A stretch of DNA of 64,000 nt from Bacteroidota bacterium (GCA_030684395.1 JAUXTT010000008.1:1-64000); one strand, 5' to 3'; counted from the stretch's first letter, positions 8,453 to 17,550 are shown. The notes: a model not told the origin generated them from the letters alone. Numbers and translations are program-made.

Positions 8453-9040
8453 TTACTGTTCAAATGTATAATCTGTTTCGTAGGAGTTATAATTGCCGTC
8501 CGAATCATTACTTTTGTCCGTACTTATAAGAACCATCTTTTTATTTCTCAATTCTTTTATATTGTACGTTAAATCCGTGTAATTCCCTGCATAGGTGCCC
8601 GAACCATCAGGGTCGGAATAGGAGGTTACATGCAGTACCAATTGCTCTTTTCTTTTATTCTCACCAATTCCACCGGTAAAATTCCAGGTTCCTTTCGCTA
8701 TAAAAGTAGAACCATCCATCGTTTCAGTATAGATAAAACCACCATCCTTTTCAAACTCAATCGTTAATTTATGTGTTCCGGAGGAACCGCCTCCGGGAAA
8801 AGATGATGTTTCAGTATAACTTGTTTCAGTATAAGTGATATTGTTTGTAAAGGAAGCTCCCGAAGTACCATCTACAGCAGAGATTTTATCGGTACCTGAT
8901 TTCATCGTCCAATCTCCTGCAACCCTTGCTTTGCGGGTTCTCAAAGATAGAAAAGGGTCATCCTCACCCTTTTTACAATTTGTTATAAATAGTGAAGAGC
9001 CTAAAAGCATTAACAATACTAGTGTTTTGGTTTGTTTCAT
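8453..9040 (-). CDS. lipocalin-like domain lipoprotein
   Basis: 195 aa. The N-terminus has a lipoprotein signal with lipobox LFITNC (Cys22) followed by KKGEDDP. The mature part starts with SLRTRKARVAGDWTM, the usual opening of Bacteroidota lipocalin-like lipoproteins, and then shows beta-rich repeats (YTETSYTETSS, KLTIEFEKDGGFIY, GTWNFTGG). An envelope protein of unknown ligand is inferred. It has its own well-formed promoter (9060-9089) and stands alone between repeat copy 1 and the lpdA terminator. Confidence 0.85.
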   Translation of the reverse strand: MKQTKTLVLLMLLGSSLFITNCKKGEDDPFLSLRTRKARVAGDWTMKSGTDKISAVDGTSGASFTNNITYTETSYTETSSFPGGGSSGTHKLTIEFEKDGGFIYTETMDGSTFIAKGTWNFTGGIGENKRKEQLVLHVTSYSDPDGSGTYAGNYTDLTYNIKELRNKKMVLISTDKSNDSDGNYNSYETDYTFEQ

Positions 9041-9059
9041 TTTTTTGGTTTAGCAAAAG

Positions 9060-9089
9060 CAAAGGTAAAAATTATTGTTTCGATTCAAA
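9060..9089 (-). promoter_or_regulatory. TTTG-N18-TACCTTTG promoter of the lipocalin-like lipoprotein
   Basis: The -33 TTTG (9086-9089) and -7 TACCTTTG (9060-9067) are separated by 18 nt, both matching the Bacteroidota consensus. The predicted transcript start is about 14 nt before the ATG at 9040. Confidence 0.65.
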
Positions 9090-9103
9090 TTCAATAAAAC
9101 AAA

Positions 9104-9132
9104 AAAGCTCCATCGTTAATCGATAGAGCTTT
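9104..9132 (-). terminator. rho-independent terminator of lpdA
   Basis: Stem AAAGCT-CTATCG / CGATGG-AGCTTT (one wobble pair) with a 5-nt loop, followed on the minus strand by a run of T. It lies 20 nt after the lpdA stop. Confidence 0.7.
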
Positions 9133-9152
9133 AATCTTATAAAAATTTTATC

Positions 9153-10541
9153 TTACAAATGGATCACTTCTCCGTAAGCTGCAGCTGTTGCTTCCATTAC
9201 TGCTTCGCTCATTGTTGGATGCGGGTGAACCGCCTTTAATATTTCGTGTCCTGTAGTTTCCAGTTTACGAGCTGTTACTAATTCAGCTATCATCTCAGTT
9301 ACGTTAGCACCAATCATGTGTGCTCCTAATAACTCACCATATTTAGCATCAAAAATCACTTTCACAAATCCATCAGGAACTCCGGCGGCCTTAGCTTTAC
9401 CAGATGCTGTGAATGGGAACTTACCTACTTTAATTTCATAACCTGCTTCTTTAGCTTTTTTCTCTGTCATACCAACAGATGCAATTTCAGGTTGACAATA
9501 GGTACATCCCGGGATGTTGTTGTAATCTATCACATCAACATGCTGGCCCGCAATTTTCTCTACACAGGTAATTCCTTCTGCACTTGCAACGTGTGCCAGT
9601 GCTTGTCCCGGAGAAACATCACCGATAGCGTAATAGCCAGGTACGTTTGTCTGGTAATATTTATCAGTAAGGATCTTACCTTTATCAGTAGCTATACCAA
9701 CTTCTTCCAGTCCGATTCCTTCAATATTGGAAACGATACCAACAGCAGAAAGTACTACTTCCGCATCGATGATAGTTTCACCTGTTTGCGTTTTAATTTT
9801 CACTTTGCAATCCGTTCCTTTTGTATCAACACTTTCAACGCTTGCATTCGTTAATACATCAATTCCCATTTTCTTGAATGATTTTTCTAATTGTTTAGAT
9901 ACATCTTCATCTTCAACGGGTACAATGTTTGGCATAAATTCAACAACAGTAACTTTAGTTCCCATAGTAGCATAGAAATAAGCAAACTCCACTCCTATGG
10001 CACCTGAACCAACTACTACCATTGTTTTCGGTAATTTCGGCATTGCAAGAGCTTCGCGGTAACCAATGATTTTTTTACCATCCTGTGGTAAATTTGGTAA
10101 CACACGTGAACGAGCGCCTGTAGCAATGATAATATGTTTTGCTTCGTAGGTGGTTGATTTACCATCTGCAACTTTTACTTCTACTTTTTTACCCGGTTTT
10201 ACAGTTGCAAAACCATTGATCACATCGATCTTGTTCTTTTTCATTAGGAACTGAACGCCTTTGCTCATTCCGTCAGCTACATCGCGGCTGCGTTTTACAA
10301 CACCTGCAAAATCAGCTTTCACGTTCTCTGCAGATAAGCCGTATTCTTTAGCGTGGTTAAGGTATTCGAACACCTGCGCGCTCTTTAATAAAGCTTTGGT
10401 TGGGATACAGCCCCAGTTAAGGCAAATACCTCCAAGGCTCTCTTTTTCAACCACAGCAACTTTAAATCCTAATTGTGAAGCACGGATGGCAGTAACATAA
10501 CCACCGGGACCGCTTCCTATAACAATAATATCGTAGTTCAT
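9153..10541 (-). CDS. lpdA: dihydrolipoyl dehydrogenase
   Basis: E3 subunit of 2-oxoacid dehydrogenase and glycine cleavage complexes; it reoxidises dihydrolipoamide with NAD+. The FAD-binding GSGPGGYVTA is at residues 9-18, the redox disulfide GGICLNWGCIPTK has Cys40/Cys45, and the NAD-binding GSGAIGVEFA is near 178. The C-terminal active-site base motif HPHPTMSEA is present. 462 aa is full length. No E1/E2 genes are adjacent, as is common for a shared E3. A strong terminator follows it. Confidence 0.95.
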   Translation of the reverse strand: MNYDIIVIGSGPGGYVTAIRASQLGFKVAVVEKESLGGICLNWGCIPTKALLKSAQVFEYLNHAKEYGLSAENVKADFAGVVKRSRDVADGMSKGVQFLMKKNKIDVINGFATVKPGKKVEVKVADGKSTTYEAKHIIIATGARSRVLPNLPQDGKKIIGYREALAMPKLPKTMVVVGSGAIGVEFAYFYATMGTKVTVVEFMPNIVPVEDEDVSKQLEKSFKKMGIDVLTNASVESVDTKGTDCKVKIKTQTGETIIDAEVVLSAVGIVSNIEGIGLEEVGIATDKGKILTDKYYQTNVPGYYAIGDVSPGQALAHVASAEGITCVEKIAGQHVDVIDYNNIPGCTYCQPEIASVGMTEKKAKEAGYEIKVGKFPFTASGKAKAAGVPDGFVKVIFDAKYGELLGAHMIGANVTEMIAELVTARKLETTGHEILKAVHPHPTMSEAVMEATAAAYGEVIHL

Positions 10542-10654
10542 TTCAAAAAATTTGTTTGGCGAAAATAAAGATATTTTTCGGTTTTTTGGGCTGTAGAGAG
10601 AGATAATTTTATGTCGATCGGTTCTTAATCACGGAAAAAACCGAATTTGATTGG

Positions 10655-11068
10655 TTATATCAGTTTTATCAGCTCTTCGGGGCTTAACACTTTAATATCT
10701 GCCAGCTTAAAGTCTTTAATATTTCTGGTTACTATACAGTCGATTTTTTCAATATTACCTGCGCAAATTATTTGCAATGCATCTTCAAAGTCTTTGTGCT
10801 TTGACTTCAAACCTTTCTTTAAGACATCAATATCCAATGGTATTATTTGCATATAATCCAGTAAACTGTAAAGAATTTCCCTAAGTTCTTTTTCGGCAAT
10901 GTACTTTTTCAGTAAATAATGAGTTGTTGCGATTGAATGTGAAGAAGTAAATAGCTTAACCTTTTTTTCTTCTGCTTTGCTGAAAATTTCAATAGCAAAT
11001 TTACTAAATGGTCTCCTATCAGCAATTAAGTCAACGAGTATATTCGTATCAACAAAGATTTTCTTCAT
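10655..11068 (-). CDS. PIN domain toxin (VapC-like)
   Basis: 137 aa PIN-fold ribonuclease. The first acidic residue is in FVDTNILVDL (Asp7), later acidic residues are in the KDFEDALQ segment, and the final one is in TRNIKDFK. Its start overlaps the stop of the small upstream gene by 4 bp (ATGA), the classic toxin-antitoxin arrangement. It probably cleaves RNA when its antitoxin is lost. The exact RNA target is unknown. Confidence 0.85.
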   Translation of the reverse strand: MKKIFVDTNILVDLIADRRPFSKFAIEIFSKAEEKKVKLFTSSHSIATTHYLLKKYIAEKELREILYSLLDYMQIIPLDIDVLKKGLKSKHKDFEDALQIICAGNIEKIDCIVTRNIKDFKLADIKVLSPEELIKLI

Positions 11069-11307
11069 AAATGCTTCTTCTCGAAATACGAACGTAACTC
11101 TTTCTCTTCATCAAAATCTTTTGGAAGCTTAACAGAGCCTACAATTCTCTTCAATTTTGGAGAGATCTTTTGATCTTTGTTATCCTGGGTTATTGACTCC
11201 AAATAATTTTCAATCAACTCAGAAAGACTCCTTCCTGTCTGCTTTGCATAAGACTTTGCCTTTTCTATTATAGATTTCTCTACCGTTAATGTGAGCTTGG
11301 TTATCAT
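11065..11307 (-). CDS. antitoxin of the PIN toxin-antitoxin pair (DUF6364-like)
   Basis: 80 aa. The N-terminal half resembles a ribbon-helix-helix or DUF6364-type DNA-binding region (KLTLTVEKSIIEKAKSYA..GRSLSELIENYL). The charged C-terminal tail (KLPKDFDEEKELRSYFEK) probably wraps the toxin. It overlaps the PIN gene by 4 bp. Its promoter has both consensus boxes (11325-11356) and probably includes the autoregulatory operator. Confidence 0.85.
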   Translation of the reverse strand: MITKLTLTVEKSIIEKAKSYAKQTGRSLSELIENYLESITQDNKDQKISPKLKRIVGSVKLPKDFDEEKELRSYFEKKHL

Positions 11308-11324
11308 TACACGTGTGTTTTATA

Positions 11325-11356
11325 CAAAGATACGTATTTAATGAAAAAGCTGCAAA
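11325..11356 (-). promoter_or_regulatory. TTTG-N20-TATCTTTG promoter of the toxin-antitoxin operon
   Basis: -33 TTTG at 11353-11356 and -7 TATCTTTG at 11325-11332 on the minus strand, spacing 20 nt, 17 nt before the antitoxin ATG. Confidence 0.65.
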
Positions 11357-11468
11357 CTAAATTTCCTACTTATAGATCAAAATAAGCGGTGCTATTTCCG
11401 GTTTTTCGACCGTAAAACGAGATAATTTTAAATAAGATGGAAATCTAAAAAAAGGAACTCAATCCTAC

Positions 11469-11681
11469 TTAAATTAAGTGAGCCAAGCGGTACAAGAGCA
11501 TAGTCATAACTAAAATAGTTAATGACGACAAAACAGTGATAATATTATATTCAATATCATCCTCCAGATATTCTTCGAATTGTTTTTTACCTGAAACAAC
11601 GTAGCGTATAGTAGCGCCCGGATAACGAACAAATAAAGCGCTTAAAAACCCTTTCACAACTGCAATAGTAAGTTCCAACAT
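11469..11681 (-). CDS. small membrane protein, function unknown
   Basis: 70 aa from the ATG at 11681; an upstream TTG at 11687 would add two residues. A hydrophobic start (ELTIAVVKGFLSALFVRYPGATIRYV) is followed by an acidic stretch (EEYLEDDIEY) and a C-terminal transmembrane helix (NIITVLSSLTILVMTMLLYRL). No family is recognised. A promoter with TATATTTG at 11708-11715 and TTG at 11738-11740 supports expression. Confidence 0.6.
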   Translation of the reverse strand: MLELTIAVVKGFLSALFVRYPGATIRYVVSGKKQFEEYLEDDIEYNIITVLSSLTILVMTMLLYRLAHLI

Positions 11682-11707
11682 ATTCAACTGTTTTTGTTAG
11701 TGCAGAA

Positions 11708-11740
11708 CAAATATATAGTACGGTTCTGTCTTTTTTTCAA
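11708..11740 (-). promoter_or_regulatory. promoter of the small membrane protein
   Basis: -7 TATATTTG (11708-11715) and a TTG at 11738-11740 on the minus strand, spacing 22 nt, 27 nt before the ATG. Confidence 0.45.
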
Positions 11741-11891
11741 GAAAAAGCCCTGTGTCTGATTAAAGAAGATGATTGAATAAAAACAGGCGATGAATTTTAA
11801 ATTGAGATCTTAAGGAAGAAAAAAATGTCATGTTTGGTACTACAACAGGGTGTTTCAAGCTATTTCAAAGATCTAGTTTTCTTCTGAACTA

Positions 11892-13169
11892 TCATTTTAA
11901 ACCAAAATCTTTTCTAAGCTGTTCTTCCAATTGTTTTTTCGTGGCAAATTTTACATAATCCTTTTTTCTAACTATTGTCCTATGCCGAATATAAGAGACT
12001 TGTTTTAATTCACTTCTCCTTTTATGAGCATAATAGATTTTACCTTTCTTTGAAGCTACAACCGTTACAAATTCATCCGGTGACGAAGTACAATCGCAAT
12101 CTTTTAAATTGAATTTTTTTGGTCTGAAACGCTTAAGATCCAAAACAGAACTATTACCACTAAGGTATGCCTTACCTTTACGTACATATCTTGTTTTCAG
12201 AAACGGTCTCTTATTCTTTACCAAACCTGCAAAAGGCTTAGGTAGAAAATCCAGGTTAATGTTCGCTGCAGGTGAACTTAATTTCACTTCAAACATTCGT
12301 CTGTTTTTCAGATAAGTAACCTTTTCATCTCTTTTCTGCCAACCCGTATTTTCGCCTTGTTTCGATTTTTGCATCTCATAAAGATCAAAAGCTGTGTCTT
12401 GCGACAATTGCGGAATTCTGATTGTAATATCACATCCTTTTTTTATTTTAACTGGTTCGCCGGATTTATTTTTAATATTCAGCTTGAGCATACCCCCTGT
12501 GGAAAGGCAATTTCCTTCTGTTGTTTGAGTGTAATATTTATTCAGTATCATTTTATCTTTGGTAAAAACTTCATCAGCTTCTACCTGAATATCACTTAAT
12601 TTCATCCCTTCTAGACAGCAAGCCTTTATCTCAATTTCAGTTCCCTCAGGAAGTATAAATACAGTATCCCTTTCTTCGCATCCGCCTTTCTTGTTTGCTG
12701 TATCTAAAGATGACCCTATTGTAAGCACTACAGCTTGATATTTGGATATAAGCATCAATGAAACCAACACCTTTCTATTCTTTGCTCTTCCTGATTTTGT
12801 AGAATTAGTATAGGCAGGATTTCGCTCACCATTACCTTTTACTTCCACTTGCTTTGTTTGTATTCCCAATGAACGTAGAATTGAGTCAGCCGCGTTTGCC
12901 CTTTTTTTCGAAAGAAGCAGATTACTTCGTTCACTTCCAATACTATCTGCGTAGCCTTGAACGCTTGCAAGCTGAATGTTATAATCCTTATCCCACTTTT
13001 TCAGTGAGTCCTTGAAAGCAAAAAGGTTGTTTGGTGTTTTTTTTCCTGAGCTATAGTAAAACTCAAAGCTTTTGGATTGGGAAAAGCCCCCATTAGCTAC
13101 CAACAGCAAAATAAAAAGTATAGCCGAAAAAAGAAGATGGTTATTTCGAAAAGATGCAGATCGATTCAT
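11892..13169 (-). CDS. OmpA family protein with N-terminal OmpA-like domain
   Basis: 425 aa. A signal peptide (LLFSAILFILLLVANGGFSQ) is followed directly by an OmpA-like peptidoglycan-binding domain at about residues 33-138 (VQGYADSIGSERSNLLLSKKRA, KVEVKGNGERNP, KNRKVLVSL). The remaining 280 residues are beta-rich and Lys-rich with several cysteines, and I recognise no domain in them. Having the OmpA domain first rather than last is unusual. A periplasmic or outer-membrane-associated role is inferred. Confidence 0.82.
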   Translation of the reverse strand: MNRSASFRNNHLLFSAILFILLLVANGGFSQSKSFEFYYSSGKKTPNNLFAFKDSLKKWDKDYNIQLASVQGYADSIGSERSNLLLSKKRANAADSILRSLGIQTKQVEVKGNGERNPAYTNSTKSGRAKNRKVLVSLMLISKYQAVVLTIGSSLDTANKKGGCEERDTVFILPEGTEIEIKACCLEGMKLSDIQVEADEVFTKDKMILNKYYTQTTEGNCLSTGGMLKLNIKNKSGEPVKIKKGCDITIRIPQLSQDTAFDLYEMQKSKQGENTGWQKRDEKVTYLKNRRMFEVKLSSPAANINLDFLPKPFAGLVKNKRPFLKTRYVRKGKAYLSGNSSVLDLKRFRPKKFNLKDCDCTSSPDEFVTVVASKKGKIYYAHKRRSELKQVSYIRHRTIVRKKDYVKFATKKQLEEQLRKDFGLK

Positions 13170-13233
13170 AGGTAGAGGTTTGCAATAATTAACGAATCAA
13201 AGTATCAATTATTGTAAGAAATAATCAATTAGA

Positions 13234-14655
13234 TTACTCGTCGTTGGTGCTATCTTCTTCTTTTTTCTTCCTGAATTCAAGACCTTTTATTACCGATTTT
13301 TTCTCAACTACTTTTTTCTCACTTATATTCTCCTTCTTCTCCGACTCAATTTCTTTGTCTTCTGCTTTTTTCTCAAACTCTAATCCTTCATCCTCGGCTT
13401 TATTTTCAAACTTATGAGTACGTTTTGTTCCTTCGTACATTTCGAACTTAAGTAACTTACACTCCAATTGGCTGTTAAACAAAGTGATCTTACGAGAAGG
13501 GCGCAAACCAATAAATTTTGCTGCTTCCATATTAGCCGTGATGATCCATACAGAAAATCCCTTGAAATCTTTTTTCAGCTTATCCCCTATTTTTTTGTAG
13601 AATGCGATCATATCATCATCCACTTCCGGTTTTTCTCCGGTTTCACCCATACGTTCACCATAAGGCGGATTCAGGAATAATACACCACGAGGTTTCTCCG
13701 GAACAAAGTCAAAGAAATCCTGATTAACAACAGTTACTACGTCTTCTACCTTTGCATTTTCCACATTGGTTTTAGCGATCTTAGCTGTTTTTGCGTTTAA
13801 TTCAATAGCTGTGATCTTAGGTTGTTCTTCACTGATCTTAGATACCATACTTTCGAAAATAGTATCGTACAGATCCGAATCCCAATCTTTCCATTTCATA
13901 AAACCAAACTCCTTACGGAAATATCCCGCAGGAATTTTATTAGCGATCATTGCTGCTTCAATGGCAAATGTCCCTGAACCTGTCATACCATCAATCATCG
14001 GAATATGACGTTCCCAGTCAGAAAGTAAAATAATTCCCGCCGCAAGAGATTCCTTTAAGGGCGCAGTATTCACTTCTGAACGGTAACCGCGCTTGTGTAA
14101 AATAATATCACTGCTATCTAATGAAATGGTAACATCATGGCGGAAAATATGCACATTGATTCGTAGTGTAGGATGTTCTTTATCTACTGAAGGGCGCACC
14201 TGAAATTTCTCATTAAAACGGTCAACTATCCCATCTTTCGTTACCTGAGAAACAAACTGTGTGTGATTAAAGAAATGGGTATTTACAACCGAATCAACAA
14301 CAAAGGTATCATCCAGCTCGATCAGTTTTTCCCATTCCATTCCGCGGATGAATTTGTAATATTCTTCTTGTTCCTGAATGTAAAAACGTCTGATTGGTTT
14401 TAAGATTCTTAAGGCTGTACGAAGACAAAGATTTGCTTTGTACATAAAACCTTTGTCGCCATAAAAACTCACTGCACGATTGGCAATATCAATATTTTTT
14501 GCTCCTAGTTTACGAAGTTCTGCTGCTAATACATCTTCTAATCCATAGAAGGTAGTTGCTATCATTTCGAAATCACCTTCGTTCAGGTTATCGTACTTTA
14601 TTACTTCTCTTTTGTATTCTTTTTTTGGGGCCTGTGGCCTTCTGTAATGTCCCAT
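13234..14655 (-). CDS. THUMP domain class I SAM-dependent RNA methyltransferase (RlmL/Trm14-like)
   Basis: 473 aa. An N-terminal ferredoxin-like/THUMP part (about 30-190; IATTFYGLEDVLAAELRKLGAKN) is followed by an N2-guanine methyltransferase domain with SAM motif DGMTGSGTFAIEAA and catalytic NPPYGER. It probably methylates guanine in 23S rRNA or tRNA. The last 65 residues form a highly charged Lys/Glu tail with repeats (EKKAEDKEIESEKKE). The frame is open upstream to a GTG at 14730, but those residues are encoded by a palindromic repeat (14708-14730), so I start at the ATG at 14655. Confidence 0.85.
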   Translation of the reverse strand: MGHYRRPQAPKKEYKREVIKYDNLNEGDFEMIATTFYGLEDVLAAELRKLGAKNIDIANRAVSFYGDKGFMYKANLCLRTALRILKPIRRFYIQEQEEYYKFIRGMEWEKLIELDDTFVVDSVVNTHFFNHTQFVSQVTKDGIVDRFNEKFQVRPSVDKEHPTLRINVHIFRHDVTISLDSSDIILHKRGYRSEVNTAPLKESLAAGIILLSDWERHIPMIDGMTGSGTFAIEAAMIANKIPAGYFRKEFGFMKWKDWDSDLYDTIFESMVSKISEEQPKITAIELNAKTAKIAKTNVENAKVEDVVTVVNQDFFDFVPEKPRGVLFLNPPYGERMGETGEKPEVDDDMIAFYKKIGDKLKKDFKGFSVWIITANMEAAKFIGLRPSRKITLFNSQLECKLLKFEMYEGTKRTHKFENKAEDEGLEFEKKAEDKEIESEKKENISEKKVVEKKSVIKGLEFRKKKEEDSTNDE

Positions 14656-14707
14656 TTGTTTACCCTTTGTTTTATATGATCTGTCACCGGACAGCTCGTT
14701 TGTTATT

Positions 14708-14826
14708 GTGGCTTCGGCTCCGCTAGCCACCTTTTATTTCGTTATTCCCAGTGGTTGGGCAGAGTCGAAACCACCTTTGTATATACTCATTCCATTTTTT
14801 AGGTGATTGAGTGGAGCCGAAATCAC
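14708..14826. repeat. three hairpin repeats with covarying arms
   Basis: Three palindromes of 23-24 bp stand in one spacer: GTGGC..GCCAC (14708-14730), GTGGTT..AACCAC (14751-14774) and GTGATT..AATCAC (14803-14826). The last two share a GAG(T/C)CGAA core, and the first shows TTCGGCTC, which is the reverse complement of that core. Arm sequences differ in pairs so that pairing is kept. The spacer lies between the RNA methyltransferase and M42 peptidase genes. Confidence 0.7.
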
Positions 14827-14830
14827 TACA

Positions 14831-15769
14831 TTAAAGCTCTTTCATCAAAACCTTGTACAATTGCACCATAGTTTCGATATCGAACTTGTTTACTTTTTCA
14901 TCAGGTGAATGCACGAAATCTTCGGGAGCACCTATGAAACACCAATCCCATGGATATTCCGACATGTGCAATTCCTTGGCATCGCTTCCTCCGCTACCTT
15001 CTACTTCCAATTGAAAAGGGACTTCAAATTTCTTCGCGATGGTGATGATCTTGTTTATGTAACTTCTTCTTGGGATCAAACTATCGCGCATACTTATCGC
15101 AACACCTTTACCCGCTTTCACTCCTTCTGTTACCCATGTAATATCAGAGATCAATGCCTGGGCAACACCGTAAGTTTCCTGAATATAACGTTGGATGTAA
15201 GAAACACTTCCTCCTCCGTGTTCTTCCCAGCATGAGAAAACGATGATCCCGTCTTTTAATGTTTCCGCTACCTTTAATGCATTATAGATTCCCAAACGGT
15301 TATCCATATAACAACACTGAACAGAAGTTTTATCTTCTCTCCAGTTTGGTTTGAAGGTTAATTCTGTTCCTGTTTCCAGGTCACGTTTGTAAGTATATTC
15401 AATTTTGTCGTGCCCTGTTTTTTTATCACGCACAATTTTCAATTTCACATCAGCAGCCCCTTTACTGTCTTTGCCTACCAAATTGATCCCCTCTTTTAAA
15501 ACCGGGCCGCCGATCTTCACCAATTGTTTACCATAACGAACTGTAAAACCAATACTATCCATATGGGCGAAAATGGCGGTACGTGGTTTTCCGAAAGAAA
15601 GTACAATGCAATCCTGTAATTCTTTACCTGAATAAACAGTTGGTTTGTGTTTCCAGTTCTTCTTTTCTTTTTTAATGTAAGAAAGGAGAAAATCTTTCAT
15701 TGCCACTTCATTTCCGGATGGAGCATGAATAGCACACATGGTTTTTAGTAATTCGTAATCAGATGCCAT
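14831..15769 (-). CDS. M42/M20-type metallopeptidase (glutamyl aminopeptidase-like)
   Basis: 312 aa zinc aminopeptidase. Metal and catalytic motifs are FAHMDSIGF (first His/Asp), CWEEHGGG (catalytic Glu-Glu), ISDITWV (Asp) and the C-terminal FVHSPDEKV (His). The N-terminal MCAIHAPSGNE is typical of M42 peptidases. There is no signal peptide, so it probably trims peptides in the cytoplasm. It is slightly shorter than most M42 members (about 340-360 aa), which may mean a reduced lid domain. Confidence 0.82.
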   Translation of the reverse strand: MASDYELLKTMCAIHAPSGNEVAMKDFLLSYIKKEKKNWKHKPTVYSGKELQDCIVLSFGKPRTAIFAHMDSIGFTVRYGKQLVKIGGPVLKEGINLVGKDSKGAADVKLKIVRDKKTGHDKIEYTYKRDLETGTELTFKPNWREDKTSVQCCYMDNRLGIYNALKVAETLKDGIIVFSCWEEHGGGSVSYIQRYIQETYGVAQALISDITWVTEGVKAGKGVAISMRDSLIPRRSYINKIITIAKKFEVPFQLEVEGSGGSDAKELHMSEYPWDWCFIGAPEDFVHSPDEKVNKFDIETMVQLYKVLMKEL

Positions 15770-15816
15770 AAATATAGGGTGATTTAATAATTAAGATCTT
15801 TTTAAAGCGCTCAAAG

Positions 15817-16278
15817 TTAAGCATTTTGGAGCTTCATCACACAATATTCTTCGGGTACGGCGAGTGAGCCGATACAATAGCTTAATTTATCTGCCAATGC
15901 AGAAGGGTATTCATTAACAACAGAAAAATCAAGCCTTTCGAAAAAAGAAGGGATAATACAAACCAGGTAAAGTTCTGATTTAGCTTTATTGATGAGTGCT
16001 TTACTCAATTCTGTTCCGATATGTTTAAAACGATAAGGCTCTACAATACCCAAAGAACATAGTTCAGAACAATCAGCATACTCACGAATCCTGCCAAAAC
16101 CAAGTAATTCATTTCCTGAAACCGCAACTAAAAATTCTTCGGCTTTTAATTCACGGTTATCCAGTTCAAACTTATTAATGAAATATTTAACCAGCTCAAA
16201 ATGCTTCTGACCACATGGTACAATTAAAATATCTTTCTCTGTTATTTCCACGTTTTGTATTTTAACCATATAATGCAT
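15817..16278 (-). CDS. GNAT-type N-acetyltransferase
   Basis: 153 aa. The acetyl-CoA fold is seen in FLVAVSGNELLGFGRI and CSLGIVEPYRFKHIGTELSKALI, where the usual Q/RxxGxG/A loop is altered to RFKHIG, followed by YLVCIIPSFFERLDF. The C-terminus is less conserved. The substrate is unknown. It lies 47 nt upstream of the M42 peptidase gene on the same strand, so they may share a transcript. Confidence 0.7.
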   Translation of the reverse strand: MHYMVKIQNVEITEKDILIVPCGQKHFELVKYFINKFELDNRELKAEEFLVAVSGNELLGFGRIREYADCSELCSLGIVEPYRFKHIGTELSKALINKAKSELYLVCIIPSFFERLDFSVVNEYPSALADKLSYCIGSLAVPEEYCVMKLQNA

Positions 16279-16342
16279 TTAAGAACACATAAGCAAGAAT
16301 TTAAAAACTTAAATGGCCTTACATAGTTTAATTAAGAAACTA

Positions 16343-17485
16343 TCATTGTTTCATTTCCTTTGTTGCATCATCAATTACCTCTTCCAGCACCTTTTTCTCC
16401 AAAGCCCAGCTATTTTCCTGTTTTGCTTTTAAGGTATTTTGTTTCCAAACATTATATTCAGGAGAGTGTAACATCTCATTCATTTTCTCAGCAATGTGCT
16501 GAGGATCGTGAGAAGAAATAAAATCGCCAATATTGTATGTATCAATCACATTTTTTATTTCGGGTAAAGGGCTTGCTAATATTGGAACTCCGGCATTAAT
16601 AAAATCAAATACTTTATTCGGAAGACTAAAACGATAATTGATGTTATTGTTCTTATCAATGGTTATTCCAAGGTCAGCATTACAGGTATAGTGATACAAG
16701 TCTTCGGCCGGCATTTTTGCTTTAAACATCACTTTTTCCTTTAAGTTCTTCCAAACAGCGTTCACTTTTAAGGTTTCAATCACATCTCCTCCACCTATAA
16801 TCAATAAAAGAGTATTTTCAATGTACTGCATTGCTTCAAGCGTCTCCTCTGCCCCTCTGTCGATATTAATACCCGCACCTTGTATGAGTACTATCTTTTT
16901 ATCTGTTGGCAATCCCAACTCTTGTTTAGTCTTAACACTTGTTACTTGTGGAGGATTACCAATATTACGCACAACGTTGAATTTCACCTTGTATCTGTCT
17001 TCGAACCATTTGGCAATGCTTTTATTTACGGTAATGCAGTGTTTTAATTTAGGAACGATCCGTTTTTCAATCCGCTCCCAGAGTTTTTTTTTCGCAGGTG
17101 TATGAACCAACTCAGGCACTTCACAAAAAACCTCGTGACTGTCGTAGATAATCTTTGCACCACTTAATTTATGATTAGAGTAATTTGGCCAAAGTGTGTC
17201 GAGGTCGTTAGCATAAAGAAGGTCCTTTTTCCTGAATAACAAAAAGAAAAACAAGCGCATTTGAAACTCCGCATAAAAAGCAACACCCGTTTCAAAGACC
17301 AATTTCATACGATGCGTACGATAAGGTCTTTCCCTCAACTTCATGTTATCACGCTTTTTCCTCCCAACTAATAGGACATCATAACCTTTATCATGAAGCA
17401 CCATACAGGCTTTATGAACCCGTTGATCTGTAACCAGATCATTGATCACGGAAACAATAGCGATATGCTTTTTAGTGTTTGTCAA
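16343..17485 (-). CDS. glycosyltransferase family 4-like protein
   Basis: 380 aa GT-B glycosyltransferase. The N-terminal domain opens with IAIVSVINDLVTDQRVHKA. The C-terminal nucleotide-sugar domain shows VLIQGAGINIDRGAEETLEA, the E-x7-E-like ASPLPEIKNVI segment and the FDFINAGVPIL region. It probably adds a sugar to a surface glycan or lipid on the cytoplasmic face. It is divergent from murB, with 65 bp between the starts, and is not inside a recognisable polysaccharide cluster. Confidence 0.82.
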   Translation of the reverse strand: MTNTKKHIAIVSVINDLVTDQRVHKACMVLHDKGYDVLLVGRKKRDNMKLRERPYRTHRMKLVFETGVAFYAEFQMRLFFFLLFRKKDLLYANDLDTLWPNYSNHKLSGAKIIYDSHEVFCEVPELVHTPAKKKLWERIEKRIVPKLKHCITVNKSIAKWFEDRYKVKFNVVRNIGNPPQVTSVKTKQELGLPTDKKIVLIQGAGINIDRGAEETLEAMQYIENTLLLIIGGGDVIETLKVNAVWKNLKEKVMFKAKMPAEDLYHYTCNADLGITIDKNNNINYRFSLPNKVFDFINAGVPILASPLPEIKNVIDTYNIGDFISSHDPQHIAEKMNEMLHSPEYNVWKQNTLKAKQENSWALEKKVLEEVIDDATKEMKQ

Positions 17486-17538
17486 TTAAATTGTGAATAG
17501 TTTGTAAAAATACAGGTTTTTACTGTCTTTGTCTCTCT

Positions 17539-17546
17539 TATTTTTG
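17539..17546 (+). promoter_or_regulatory. -7 box (TATTTTTG) 4 nt before the murB ATG
   Basis: Exact TAnnTTTG match ending four bases before the start codon, so the transcript would start at or next to the ATG (leaderless). The -33 element is weak. Confidence 0.5.
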
Positions 17547-17550
17547 TTCT

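Noticed and set aside
10655-11307. possible anti-phage defence locus
   Set aside because: It is a simple PIN/antitoxin pair with no further defence genes on either side.
14656-14730. N-terminal extension of the THUMP methyltransferase to a GTG start
   Set aside because: The added residues (ASGAEATI..) are encoded by a palindromic repeat; the ATG at 14655 is better.
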